From Corallococcus macrosporus DSM 14697 (GTDB lineage: Bacteria; Myxococcota; Myxococcia; Myxococcales; Myxococcaceae): DNA of 64,000 nt. This document shows positions 41,022-50,207 of the stretch, in pieces. The notes under the pieces are model-generated. The model was not told where the DNA came from and did no database searches. It saw only the letters and a program-made list of their open reading frames with translations. The position numbers and the translations under genes are program-made. The stretch is taken from positions 5,248,501 to 5,312,500 of the forward strand of contig NZ_CP022203.1 in assembly GCF_002305895.1 (NCBI RefSeq), read 5' to 3'. Numbering within the stretch: the first letter of the stretch is position 1; every line of letters begins with the position of its first letter.

Positions 41022-44000
41022 AGCAGGACCCGCTTCGAGTCGTTGCGCTCCGAGGAGGCAACGCCGAGCACACTGGCGACCGCGAGCTTCTCGAGAAGCT
41101 CAGCCGTCACCTGCTCGATGGAACGTTCGTCGACGAAACTCTTGAGCGGCAGGCTCACGTCGAGCTCGCCCAGCACCATGTCCCGCAGCTCGAGCGCCAT
41201 GATGGAGTCGAACCCCAACGCGTCGAACGAGTCCGTGGACGACAGCTTCGCGGTCGGAATCCTGCCGACCTCGCTGACCATCTCCTTGAGCCGGGTCTCC
41301 AGGAGGCCCTGGCGCGCGGCCCCCTCCAGCGAGAGCAACACCTCGCGCAGCTTGCGGGGCGCCTCCGCCACCACGGGCCCGGCCTCCTCCACCGCCGCGC
41401 GGCGGAACAGCGATGAAGCCGCGATGGAGGGATGGCTCTGGACCCAACGCTCCGGGTCGAAGCGCGCGATGCCACGCGTGGCGCGGTTCTCGGGCAGCAC
41501 CCGCGCCATGGCCGCCAGCGCCTCGTCCACCGACATGGGCCGCATGCCCCGCTCCGCGAGCCGGTCCCCGCGCCGCGTGTCAGCGACGGCCATCCCCACC
41601 TCGCCCCAGCTCCCCCAGTTGAGGCTGATGGCGGGCAGGCCGCGCGCGCGCCGGAAGTGAGCCAAGGCGTCCACGAACGCGTTGGCCGCGGCGTAGCTGG
41701 CCTGCCCCGGAGAGCCGATGAGGGACGCCGTCGAGGAGAACAGGACGAAGTGTTCGATGGTGGCGTCGGTGGCCAGCGCGTGCAGGTTCCAGGCGCCATC
41801 GAGCTTGGGCCCGATGACGGTCTCGAAGTCTCGCGGCGTCCACTGCGACACCGCGCTGTCCGCCAGCACGCCCGCGCTGTGGAAGACGCCGCCCAGCGGC
41901 ACGCCGCCTCCGCGAACCGCGGCGAGCAGCTCCGCCACCGGCTCCGGACGGCTCACGTCGACGCGGAAGGTCTCCACGCGCGCGCCCGCCGCACGCAGCG
42001 GCGCCAACGCCTGCCGGGCCTCGTCGGTCTCCCCCTTCCTCCCGCACAGGGCGAGGTGACGCGCGCCATGCGCCACCAGCCAGGCCGCGAGCCGCAGCCC
42101 GATGCCCCCCAGGCCACCGGTAATCAGGTACGTGCGGTCCTGCCGGGGACGGAAGGCGCTCGCGCCGCCCGGAATCGGCTGCGCCTGCGTGAACGAAGGC
42201 GCCAGGCGCCGCTCCCCCCGCAGCACGACCTCGTCATCGTCATCGGCGGCGGCCACCTTGCGCGCGAGCTCCGCCACCAGCCGACCGAGGGCGTCCGGCT
42301 CGGTATCGATGCGCTTGCACGCGAGCTCGGGGTGCTCATAGGCGATGACACGGCCCAGCCCCCAGAGCGGCGCGCCCGTCATCGACACGGGCCCCGTCGC
42401 CTCGCCCACGGGCTGCGCGCCCTGGGTGACGAGGAACAGCCGGGGCGGCGCCGTCACCGCCAGCCGAGCGAGGGCCTGCACGAGTGACGTCGCCGACCGG
42501 ACCTCTCGTTGGACCGACGCGCGCAGCCCCTCCAGGGATTCCTGGGGGTCCGTACTCGCCAGGTAGACGACGCCGCGCGGTGACGCGCCCACGGGCATCC
42601 ACTCCCGGAGCACCGTCTCCCAGTCGGAGTCCGCGGTGGCCACGCACACCGTGCCCCCCGTGACCGTGAGCGCCTGACGCAACGCCTCCGCCTCCGTCAG
42701 CCTCTCGGCGACGAGGAGCCAATGCCCCCCCGCGTCCACGGGAAGCGGCCCCGCGTCTCGCGCGGTCCACGCGAGCTCGCAGAAGAGCCCGTCCGTGGAC
42801 ACCTCGGGCGCGGAGGGAGCCACCTGGACGGGGGCGGGAGCCAGCTCGCCGTCCCACCAGTAACGCTCACGCTGCCACGGGTACGTCGGCGCCGCCGCCC
42901 TGCGCGCGCCCACGTAGAGCCCGTCGAAGCGCACGGGGCGCCCCGCGCGGTACAGACGCGCGATGCCGTCCAGGAGCGTCTGCCAGGCGTCACCCGCAGG
43001 AGCGCTGGCACGCAGGATGAGGGCCTCGCCGCCTCGGCGCTGGACCACCGCGTCCAACGCGGCGTCCAGGGAGGTGTCGCAGGAGGTCAGGAGGAAGACC
43101 GTCGTGTCGCGAGCCCCCAGCGCCTCCGCGGACGGCGTCAGGTCGGACGAGGCGGCGAGCTGCTTCTCCCAGTCCGAAACCGGCACGGTGGTCCCCGCGC
43201 CGACCCAAGCCTCCTCCGCCGTGGAGAAGCAGGGGCACTTCAGGGGCTGAGGCCGAACGGGCTGCGAGGAAGACAGCCGCAGGCCGAGGCGTACGGCGTC
43301 CTCCACGGAGAGCCCTCCCGAGACGACCGCCGCGGAGAGGGCCCCCACGCCGGCGCCCGCGACCGCCGATGGAGCGACGCCACACGCGCGCCACAGCTCC
43401 GCCAGCGCGACCTGGAACGTCAGGAGGATGCCCGCGGCGTGCGCCGTGTCCGTGCTCCCCTTCCCCCGCGTCACCTGCTCGATGGCCGACCAACCCGCGA
43501 CCTCCCGGAGGACCGCGTCCACCCGGTCCGCGTGCACCTTGAAGGCCGCCCGCCCGAGCAGCTCCCGCATCCAGCGGTCGACCTGGGGCTCCGCGTCACC
43601 GAAGACGAAGACAGCTTCGCCCGCGGCGGCACTCCGGGACGGCCCCCGCGCATCGCGCCCCTCCGCGATGGCCTGGAGCGCCAACCGGAGCGCCTCGGGC
43701 GTGCTGGCGACCACGGCCGCGCGGTGTGCGTGATGGGCGCGCCCGGTGCCCGCCGTGAAGCACGCATCCACCAGGCGCGTGCCGGGGCCGGCCTCCGCGA
43801 GGTGACGCAGCCACGACGCCGCCAGCGTCCGCAGCGCGGGCTCCGTGCGCGCGGAGAGGGGCAACACATACGGCCCGGCCTCCACGGGGACGGGAGCGGA
43901 CTCGGCGTAGGCCTCGACGAGCGCGTGCGCGTTCACCCCGCTCATGCCGAACGAGCTCACCGCGACCCGGTGCGGTCCTTCCCGGAGCGCCAGGGGCGTG

Positions 44001-45295
44001 CGCGCGCGAGGCACCGCGAGGCCCGAGCCCTCCCACGCGAACTCAGGCGTCGGGTGCTCGAAGTTGACCGCGGGAGGAGCCTCTCCCGCCTGAAGCACGA
44101 GGACTGCCTTGATGAGCCCCGCGATGCCCGCGGCGGCCTCCATGTGCCCGATGTTCGGCTTGACGGAGCCAATCCACAGCGGCCGGTCCGACGTCCGCGC
44201 CGCACCGTAGACGCGCGACACGCCGTCCAGCTCGATGGGGTCCCCCAGCCGCGTCCCCGTCCCGTGCGCTTCCAGGTAGTCCACCTGGCCGGGTTCGACG
44301 CCCGCGCGTTGCAGGACCCGGCGGTACAGCGCCTCCTGGGCGCGGACGTTCGGCACCGTGAGGCCGCCGCTCGCGCCGTCGTGATTCATGCCCGTGCCCC
44401 GCAGCGTCGCGAGGATGCGGTCGCCATCGCGCACGGCGTCCCGGAGCCGCTTCAGGATGACCACGCCGCAGCCTTCGCCCTGCACCATCCCGTCCGCGTC
44501 CCGGTCGAACGTGCGGCAGTGGCCGCTGGGGGACAGCGCCCCCGCCTTGGACAGGAACACGCTGAGCTGCGGCGCCAGGATGAGCTTCACACCGCCAGCG
44601 ATGGCCAGCGTCGACTCCTCCGTGCGCAGGCTCTGACACGCCAGGTGCACGGCGGACAGCGAGGACGAACACGCGGTGTCCACCGCCAGGCTCGGCCCTT
44701 CGAGCCCGAGCAGGTACGACAGCCGGCCCGCCACATAGCTGGCGTCCACGCCGGTGGAGTAATGGGCGCTCACCTTCTCCAGCCCGCCGCCGGTGACGAA
44801 CGCGTAGTCCTTGGCATGGACGCCGGCGAAGACGCCGGTCCGCGTCCCCGCGAGCTGGTGCGGCGGAATCCCCGCGTCCTCCAGCGCTTCCCAGCTCACC
44901 TCCAAGAAGAAGCGCTGCTGCGGGTCCATGCCCTCGGCTTCGCGCCGGGAGATGTGGAAGAACTCCGCGTCGAACCGGTCCACCCCGTCCACGAAGCCGG
45001 CGCGGCGCATGGACAGCTTCCCGGGCCCGCTGGGGTCCGGGTCATGGAGTCCCTGGAGGGCGCGCCGATCGGCGGGGACCTCCGTCAGCGCCTCCCCCGC
45101 GCCCCACAGCAGGTCGCGGAACTTCGCGGGGCTGGTGGCTCCGCCAGGAAAGCGGCAGGCCATGCCGATGATGGCAATCGGCTCACGCTCCCCGTTCGAG
45201 CCCGCCGCCAGCTTCTTCTGCAGCTTCTCGATGGTCAGCAGGGCCTGCTGGAGTGGCGACAGCTCCGCCATGAATCCGTCCTTCCGGCTCATCAC
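41018..45295 (-). CDS. PKS module KS-(dead AT)-KR-ACP (1425 aa)
   Basis: The KS (about 37-465) keeps Cys209, His344 and His384 and should be active. The following AT region (about 560-800) is vestigial. The GHSxG elbow reads GAGVG (647-651), so the nucleophilic Ser is gone, and about 90 residues holding the small subdomain and HAFH motif are missing. The post-AT linker YPWQRERYWW survives. The KR (about 1053-1225) is intact (GGLGGIG, Tyr1201, LAD motif). There is no DH. The ACP has Ser1364 in LGFDSI. It can only be loaded in trans, by another AT of the pathway or of the cell, or it may be skipped. It overlaps both neighbouring genes by four bases (ATGA), so it is coexpressed with them. The reading frame shows no decay, so a conserved role is likely. 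Confidence 0.9.
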   Translation of the reverse strand: MMSRKDGFMAELSPLQQALLTIEKLQKKLAAGSNGEREPIAIIGMACRFPGGATSPAKFRDLLWGAGEALTEVPADRRALQGLHDPDPSGPGKLSMRRAGFVDGVDRFDAEFFHISRREAEGMDPQQRFFLEVSWEALEDAGIPPHQLAGTRTGVFAGVHAKDYAFVTGGGLEKVSAHYSTGVDASYVAGRLSYLLGLEGPSLAVDTACSSSLSAVHLACQSLRTEESTLAIAGGVKLILAPQLSVFLSKAGALSPSGHCRTFDRDADGMVQGEGCGVVILKRLRDAVRDGDRILATLRGTGMNHDGASGGLTVPNVRAQEALYRRVLQRAGVEPGQVDYLEAHGTGTRLGDPIELDGVSRVYGAARTSDRPLWIGSVKPNIGHMEAAAGIAGLIKAVLVLQAGEAPPAVNFEHPTPEFAWEGSGLAVPRARTPLALREGPHRVAVSSFGMSGVNAHALVEAYAESAPVPVEAGPYVLPLSARTEPALRTLAASWLRHLAEAGPGTRLVDACFTAGTGRAHHAHRAAVVASTPEALRLALQAIAEGRDARGPSRSAAAGEAVFVFGDAEPQVDRWMRELLGRAAFKVHADRVDAVLREVAGWSAIEQVTRGKGSTDTAHAAGILLTFQVALAELWRACGVAPSAVAGAGVGALSAAVVSGGLSVEDAVRLGLRLSSSQPVRPQPLKCPCFSTAEEAWVGAGTTVPVSDWEKQLAASSDLTPSAEALGARDTTVFLLTSCDTSLDAALDAVVQRRGGEALILRASAPAGDAWQTLLDGIARLYRAGRPVRFDGLYVGARRAAAPTYPWQRERYWWDGELAPAPVQVAPSAPEVSTDGLFCELAWTARDAGPLPVDAGGHWLLVAERLTEAEALRQALTVTGGTVCVATADSDWETVLREWMPVGASPRGVVYLASTDPQESLEGLRASVQREVRSATSLVQALARLAVTAPPRLFLVTQGAQPVGEATGPVSMTGAPLWGLGRVIAYEHPELACKRIDTEPDALGRLVAELARKVAAADDDDEVVLRGERRLAPSFTQAQPIPGGASAFRPRQDRTYLITGGLGGIGLRLAAWLVAHGARHLALCGRKGETDEARQALAPLRAAGARVETFRVDVSRPEPVAELLAAVRGGGVPLGGVFHSAGVLADSAVSQWTPRDFETVIGPKLDGAWNLHALATDATIEHFVLFSSTASLIGSPGQASYAAANAFVDALAHFRRARGLPAISLNWGSWGEVGMAVADTRRGDRLAERGMRPMSVDEALAAMARVLPENRATRGIARFDPERWVQSHPSIAASSLFRRAAVEEAGPVVAEAPRKLREVLLSLEGAARQGLLETRLKEMVSEVGRIPTAKLSSTDSFDALGFDSIMALELRDMVLGELDVSLPLKSFVDERSIEQVTAELLEKLAVASVLGVASSERNDSKRVLL

Positions 45296-47583
45296 GCGAC
45301 CTCGATGCTGAGTTCCGCCAGCGTCCGGGCGATCTGCTCGCGCGCTTCGTCCTCGGACAGCCCGGCGATGCGCTCCACCAGGCCCTCCTCTTCCTCCGCG
45401 GACGCGCTCGCCCCCTCCGAGACGGAGGGCCCCCGGCCGTGCCCGGCCTCCAGCAGCGACACCAGCCGCTTCGCCAGCGGCTCCAACCGGGGCAATTCGA
45501 AGAAGAGCGTCGTCGACAGCGGGAGCTGGAGCGCGCGTGCGATGCGCTCCTTCAACAGCGTGGCGCCAATGGAGTTCAAGCCCAGCTCGAAGAAGGTCCG
45601 CCCCTGCACGTCGAGCGTCGCGGGCTCCACCTCCAGCACATCCGCGAGGTGCCCGCGCAAGAACGCCCGCATCTGAAGCTCCCCGTGAACCTCGGGCACG
45701 CCAGAGGCATCCCCCGCGGCGACCGCGGCCGCCTGAAGCAACGTCGCCGCGTCACGCGGCGCGGCCTTGGGCGGACGGCAGACCTCGTCGGGCGTGAGCC
45801 ATTCCGGCCACAGGCGCTGACGCTGGAAGGGATAGACGGGCAGGCTCACGCAGCGCCCGCCCCACGACGGGGACAGCTCCGGCGGCAGCACGCCCCCCGC
45901 CACGAAGGCCCGCCCGGCCTCCACCCAGTCTCGCGGCATGTCGTCCTGGGCCAGCACCGTCGCACCCGTCGCTTGCGCCAGTGCCCCCAGGAGCGCCACG
46001 AGCCCGTCCCGGTCCGCCGCCACCACCGCGCCTCGGTGACGGTGGTGCTGCCGCTTGAGCGCCGCGGTGAAGCAGAGGTCCTCCAGCGTCGCCACCGCGT
46101 CAGGCGTCGTGGCGACGAAGTCCCGGAGCTGGAGCGCCCGCTGCCGGAGCGCGTCCAGCGAGAGCGCGGAGAGCACCAGGAGGTGGCCCGGCACCGGCGC
46201 CCGCTCCGAAGTCACGGGGGCGCCCGCTGGCGCCTCCTCCAGCACCACGAAGCCGTTGGCGCCGCCCAGTGACGTGGACACGATGCCCGCCCGCAGCGGC
46301 TCCCCCGGCGTCCGCGCGGCCCACGGCTCCAGCGCCGTCTGGATGCTCAGCCCAAGCCGCTCGAAGTCGATCAACGGATTGGGCGCGTCCACATGAATCG
46401 TCGGCGGCAGGGTCCGGTGGTGCAGGGACAGGCACACCTTGATGAACTGCGCGATGCCCGCCGCCGCGCCCAGGTAGCCCACGTTGTTGCTGATGGCGCC
46501 GAGCCGGCAGGGCAACGGCCGCTGTGGTCCGAGCGCCTCGCCAATGGCCTCCGCCTCGGCCGCGTCGCCCTTGAGGAACGCCGAGCCATGCAGCTCGATG
46601 TAGTCGACGCTCTCTGGCGCCACCCCGCCCTGCGCACACGCCTGCCGGATGACGTCCGCCTGCGCCGAGGCGCTGGGCGCCATGATCCACTCGTTCCGGC
46701 CGTTGTGGTTGACCGCGCTGCCGCGAATCACCGCGTACACGCGTTCACCGGGGAGGACCTTCGACAGCGGCTTGAGGACCACGACGCCCGCCCCCTCCCC
46801 GCGCACGTAGCCGTCCGCCTGGGCGTCCAGGGTCCGGCACTGCCCCCGCTCCGAGAACACCCCCGCCTGGGACAACATGATGCTGCTGTCCGGAGACAGC
46901 ATCAGCTCCACGCCCCCGGCGAGGGCCATCTCCACCTCGCCCAGCACCAGGCTGCGGCACGCCTCGTGGAGCGCCACCGTCGAGGACGCACACCCCACGC
47001 TGGACACGGTGCTGGGGCCGCGGAAGTCGAACGCATAGGAGAGGCGGTTGGCCGCGAAGGACGCCGTCGTCCCGAGGACGGAGTAGCCATCCAGCGCGGC
47101 CCAATCCCTGGCCACCATCCGCTGGAAGTCGCTGAAGTTGACGCCCATGAAGACGCCCGTACGGCTCCCCTTCACGGCATCGAAGGGGAGGCCCGCGTCC
47201 TCCAACGCGTGCCACGCGCACTCGAAGAGCAGGCGGTGCTGCGGGTCCATCTGCCGCAATTCCCGCTTGGACAGCCGGAACGCCGTGGGGTCGGCCTGGT
47301 CCACGCCGTCAATCAAGCCAGCGCGACGGTTGCGAATCGTCCCGGGACGGTCCGGCGCCGCATCGAAGAGCGACTCCAGCGGCCAGCGGCCTGCCGGGAT
47401 GTCTCCCGTCGCATCAATCCCATCACATAACATCCGCCAAAGCGTAGCCGGGCAGTCCGACGTGGGGAGACGCAGCCCCAGACCAATCACAGCGATGGGT
47501 TCACTCCACATCGGGGCACGGCTCCGCTGACGGCCAGCAGGCCGCTCAGGCACATTGCTCATTGGGACTTCAATCATGACCAA
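45292..47583 (-). CDS. KS-ACP didomain without AT, with altered KS active site (763 aa)
   Basis: The KS (about 28-450) has Cys198 in an unusual GCASST context (normally ACSSS) and the first His332 in IELHGSAF (normally EAHGTGT). The second catalytic His, in the N-x-GH block, is Tyr370 (NNVGYLGAAAG). That His supports decarboxylation, so normal malonyl condensation is doubtful. There is no AT; only the flanking linkers remain, including the YPFQRQRLW post-AT motif at about 584-592. The ACP at about 640-715 has Ser671 in LGLNSI, followed by an acidic tail. It may transfer the pyrrolyl starter between carriers, act as a non-elongating KS or prime the line. It is six bases after the flavoprotein gene. 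The start could also be Met8 (MSNVPERP). Confidence 0.88.
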   Translation of the reverse strand: MVMIEVPMSNVPERPAGRQRSRAPMWSEPIAVIGLGLRLPTSDCPATLWRMLCDGIDATGDIPAGRWPLESLFDAAPDRPGTIRNRRAGLIDGVDQADPTAFRLSKRELRQMDPQHRLLFECAWHALEDAGLPFDAVKGSRTGVFMGVNFSDFQRMVARDWAALDGYSVLGTTASFAANRLSYAFDFRGPSTVSSVGCASSTVALHEACRSLVLGEVEMALAGGVELMLSPDSSIMLSQAGVFSERGQCRTLDAQADGYVRGEGAGVVVLKPLSKVLPGERVYAVIRGSAVNHNGRNEWIMAPSASAQADVIRQACAQGGVAPESVDYIELHGSAFLKGDAAEAEAIGEALGPQRPLPCRLGAISNNVGYLGAAAGIAQFIKVCLSLHHRTLPPTIHVDAPNPLIDFERLGLSIQTALEPWAARTPGEPLRAGIVSTSLGGANGFVVLEEAPAGAPVTSERAPVPGHLLVLSALSLDALRQRALQLRDFVATTPDAVATLEDLCFTAALKRQHHRHRGAVVAADRDGLVALLGALAQATGATVLAQDDMPRDWVEAGRAFVAGGVLPPELSPSWGGRCVSLPVYPFQRQRLWPEWLTPDEVCRPPKAAPRDAATLLQAAAVAAGDASGVPEVHGELQMRAFLRGHLADVLEVEPATLDVQGRTFFELGLNSIGATLLKERIARALQLPLSTTLFFELPRLEPLAKRLVSLLEAGHGRGPSVSEGASASAEEEEGLVERIAGLSEDEAREQIARTLAELSIEVA

Positions 47584-47589
47584 CGAAGA

Positions 47590-50187
47590 TCAATAAAGAC
47601 ACACATCCGGAACACTGCTCACAGCGGCCGGCGCGGAGTCACGGGGCTTGAGGCCTCCGTCTTCCACCACGGACAGGTCTGCGAAATCGAAGAGGCCGTG
47701 CTTGTACAACTTGAGGCGCGGGCTCAATCCTTCGGGCCCGACCCGGATCGCGACGAACTTCGCGTGATCCGTCTGCATCATCCGTTCGAACGTCCGCACG
47801 GATTGCTTCGAGGACTCTGGATACCCGAAGCGGGAGATGGCTTCCAGAACCGCGGAGGTCTGGGTCCCGCTGTAGATGAAGTTGACGCGCTTGGGCTGGG
47901 ACTGGTTCTCGGACGCCTCGATGGCGATCTGGGTCATCTTGTCCGCCGAGCGCTCCCAGAGCAGCGCGTTCACCTGACGAACGCGCTCCAGCTCGGCGGC
48001 GGACACGCCCATGTCCTGGAGGAAGCGCCACAGCGCCGAGCCCGGCTGGAACGGGGGCTGCTTCTCGTCGAAGCGGACCAGGTACATCTTGGACTCGAGC
48101 GTCCCGTCATCCAGGAAGCTCAGCCCCAGGAACAGCGGGAAGAACTCGGCGCTCAGCGCGGCGGCGTGGGTCTTCACCCGCTCCGCGAAGGGGCCTGCCC
48201 GGAAGCGCTCCGGGAGGCGGCTCATCGCATCGTCGAAGCCGGAGTGCCCGCGCAGGGGGTCGAAGTGCCAGCTCGCCGCGATCGAATACCGGGTGGGGCC
48301 GCCGGGCTTGAACTCCGCGCGCACCAGGCCCAGGTCCGACGGGCGGAACGTCTCGCAGATGGCCACGGAGCGCTCGACGCCCTCGTTGGTGATGCCGAGC
48401 TGGCGCGTGTATTCGCGGAAGGCCTGGGTCACCGTCCCGTTGTCGCTGTAGAGCATGAAGCCCAGCCCGGGCTCGTCCGCGTTGAAGGAGAACTCAATCA
48501 ACGCCCGCTTCGCGGTGCTCAGCGCCTGCACCGGGAGCCAGTATTCGAGGAAGCGCCGCACCTCCGCCGCCTCTCCCAGCAAGCCCTGCTCACGCAAGGT
48601 GTCCCGCACGAACCACCCCAACGCCTGGTCCGGCTTCCACAGCACCTCCGTGTCGAAGTGACAGAGGCGATCCCTCGGACCGACGGTTCCGGGCGCCACC
48701 AGGTTGGCCAGCACCCGCCCCACGTAGCGCGCGCCGAACGCCACCCGGCTGGCGGGCCACAGCGCCACCTGCGGCTCGGACGTGGGGGCCTCCGCGTTGG
48801 CCGGCGCGGGCCGCAGGGCCTCGTGGCCGAACCCCTTCACGGACTTCTTGCGCCACGCGCGCTGCGCCAGCCGCAGGGCGATGTCCGGCCGCAGGAGGAA
48901 CTCGGGCCCCGCCTGCACGTGCATCAGCTTGAGGAACTCCTGGTAGATCTCCGGATGCGCGTGGTTCAGCGCGTAGAGCTCCTCCACGTACCACTGGGCC
49001 AGCTTGACGAGCTTCGTCCGCTCCCCGGGCACGTGGGTGTGGCGCAGGGCCTCCGCCGTCACGAAGAACCAGAGGCCCTGGAGCCACTGCGCGCCCGTGC
49101 GCAGGTAGGACGCCGTCCAGGCCTGCGTCACCGCGTCCAGGCTGTCGAGCTGGTGCAGCGCCTCGTTCAGGAGGTTCGCCTCCAGCATCGCCACCGACAT
49201 GCCCTGGCCGAAGACGGGGTCGAAGTAGCACCACGCGTCGCCCAGGACGAGCAGCCCCGCGGGGAAGTCCCGGACGCGCTCGAAGTGACGCCAGCGGACG
49301 TCGGGCACCCGGTACACCTGGACGTCCGACACGGGCTTCGCGTCCTTGATGGCCTCGTAGAGGTCCGGCTCGCGGAGGCCGCGGGCGAACTCCACGAAGC
49401 CCGCCTCGTCACGCGGCGGGTGGTGCCCCTCGTAGCCGAACAAGGACACGATCCACCGGTTGCCCTCCACGCCCTGCATGGCGCCGCCGCGCGGCGCCTC
49501 CGGGGGCAGCGGCGTGATCCACAGGCCCCGCCAGTCCCTGGCCGTCGCGGGCTGCTCGAAGAGGCGCGACACGTAGCAGAGGTTGATGGGGAGCCGGCTC
49601 TCCTCCGGCGGGCTGAAGCCCAGCTCCGACAGCCACCTTCCCAACTGCGAGCCGCGTCCGCTCGCGTCGACCACGACGTTGGCGAGCCGGTTCGTCACCC
49701 CGCCGCCGTCCTCCTGGCGGTCATGCGTCTGGACGCCCAGAATCCGCCGCCCATCCGGCGTGGCCAGCAGCGCGCGCACGGCGGTGGACTCCAGGAACTC
49801 CACGTTGGGGTACGCGCGGAGCCGGCCGCGCAGGTAGCGCTCCAGCGAGGAGCGCGTCTGCGGGTACAGGACGATGCCGCTGCGATGCCGCGGCATCCAG
49901 TCACCGAACTGCAGCCACCGGAGGTCCTGGGTGAAGTCGAAGGGCTCGATGCCATCCGCCTTCATCTGCTCGACGAGCCCGGGAAAGTACTGCTCCAGCA
50001 GGTCCACGCCCTTCCGCAACAGGACGTGGATGTGGTGGCCCTGGGGAGCGCCCTGGCGGGGCCCCTCCTGGAGCACGTCCCGTTCAATGACGGTGACGCG
50101 CTCGAAATGGTCCGCCAGCACCCGCGCGGCGCTGAGCCCACCGATGCTGGCGCCAATGACAATGGCGCTCCCCGGAAGTTTGTGCAT
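47590..50187 (-). CDS. FAD-dependent oxidoreductase with an unrecognised C-terminal domain (865 aa)
   Basis: Residues 1-450 form a PHBH-type flavoprotein. They have the dinucleotide fold IVIGASIGGLSAA (9-21), a conserved Arg in the TRSSLERYLR helix (about 111-120) and the GD motif VLGDAWCYFDPVFGQGMS (about 314-331). Such enzymes hydroxylate, epoxidise or oxidise substrates using NAD(P)H and O2. Residues about 470-865 are not part of the usual family length (about 450-550) and I do not recognise them. They show repeated beta hairpins with K-x-Y ends (SKMYLVRF, PRLKLYK) that loosely recall ABBA-fold prenyltransferases, which is speculative. It lies 20 bases after the phosphodiesterase gene. It could oxidise the azoline to azole or hydroxylate the chain or Asn. 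Confidence 0.85.
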   Translation of the reverse strand: MHKLPGSAIVIGASIGGLSAARVLADHFERVTVIERDVLQEGPRQGAPQGHHIHVLLRKGVDLLEQYFPGLVEQMKADGIEPFDFTQDLRWLQFGDWMPRHRSGIVLYPQTRSSLERYLRGRLRAYPNVEFLESTAVRALLATPDGRRILGVQTHDRQEDGGGVTNRLANVVVDASGRGSQLGRWLSELGFSPPEESRLPINLCYVSRLFEQPATARDWRGLWITPLPPEAPRGGAMQGVEGNRWIVSLFGYEGHHPPRDEAGFVEFARGLREPDLYEAIKDAKPVSDVQVYRVPDVRWRHFERVRDFPAGLLVLGDAWCYFDPVFGQGMSVAMLEANLLNEALHQLDSLDAVTQAWTASYLRTGAQWLQGLWFFVTAEALRHTHVPGERTKLVKLAQWYVEELYALNHAHPEIYQEFLKLMHVQAGPEFLLRPDIALRLAQRAWRKKSVKGFGHEALRPAPANAEAPTSEPQVALWPASRVAFGARYVGRVLANLVAPGTVGPRDRLCHFDTEVLWKPDQALGWFVRDTLREQGLLGEAAEVRRFLEYWLPVQALSTAKRALIEFSFNADEPGLGFMLYSDNGTVTQAFREYTRQLGITNEGVERSVAICETFRPSDLGLVRAEFKPGGPTRYSIAASWHFDPLRGHSGFDDAMSRLPERFRAGPFAERVKTHAAALSAEFFPLFLGLSFLDDGTLESKMYLVRFDEKQPPFQPGSALWRFLQDMGVSAAELERVRQVNALLWERSADKMTQIAIEASENQSQPKRVNFIYSGTQTSAVLEAISRFGYPESSKQSVRTFERMMQTDHAKFVAIRVGPEGLSPRLKLYKHGLFDFADLSVVEDGGLKPRDSAPAAVSSVPDVCLY

Positions 50188-50207
50188 GTGTCGCTCGCGG
50201 AGGACGC

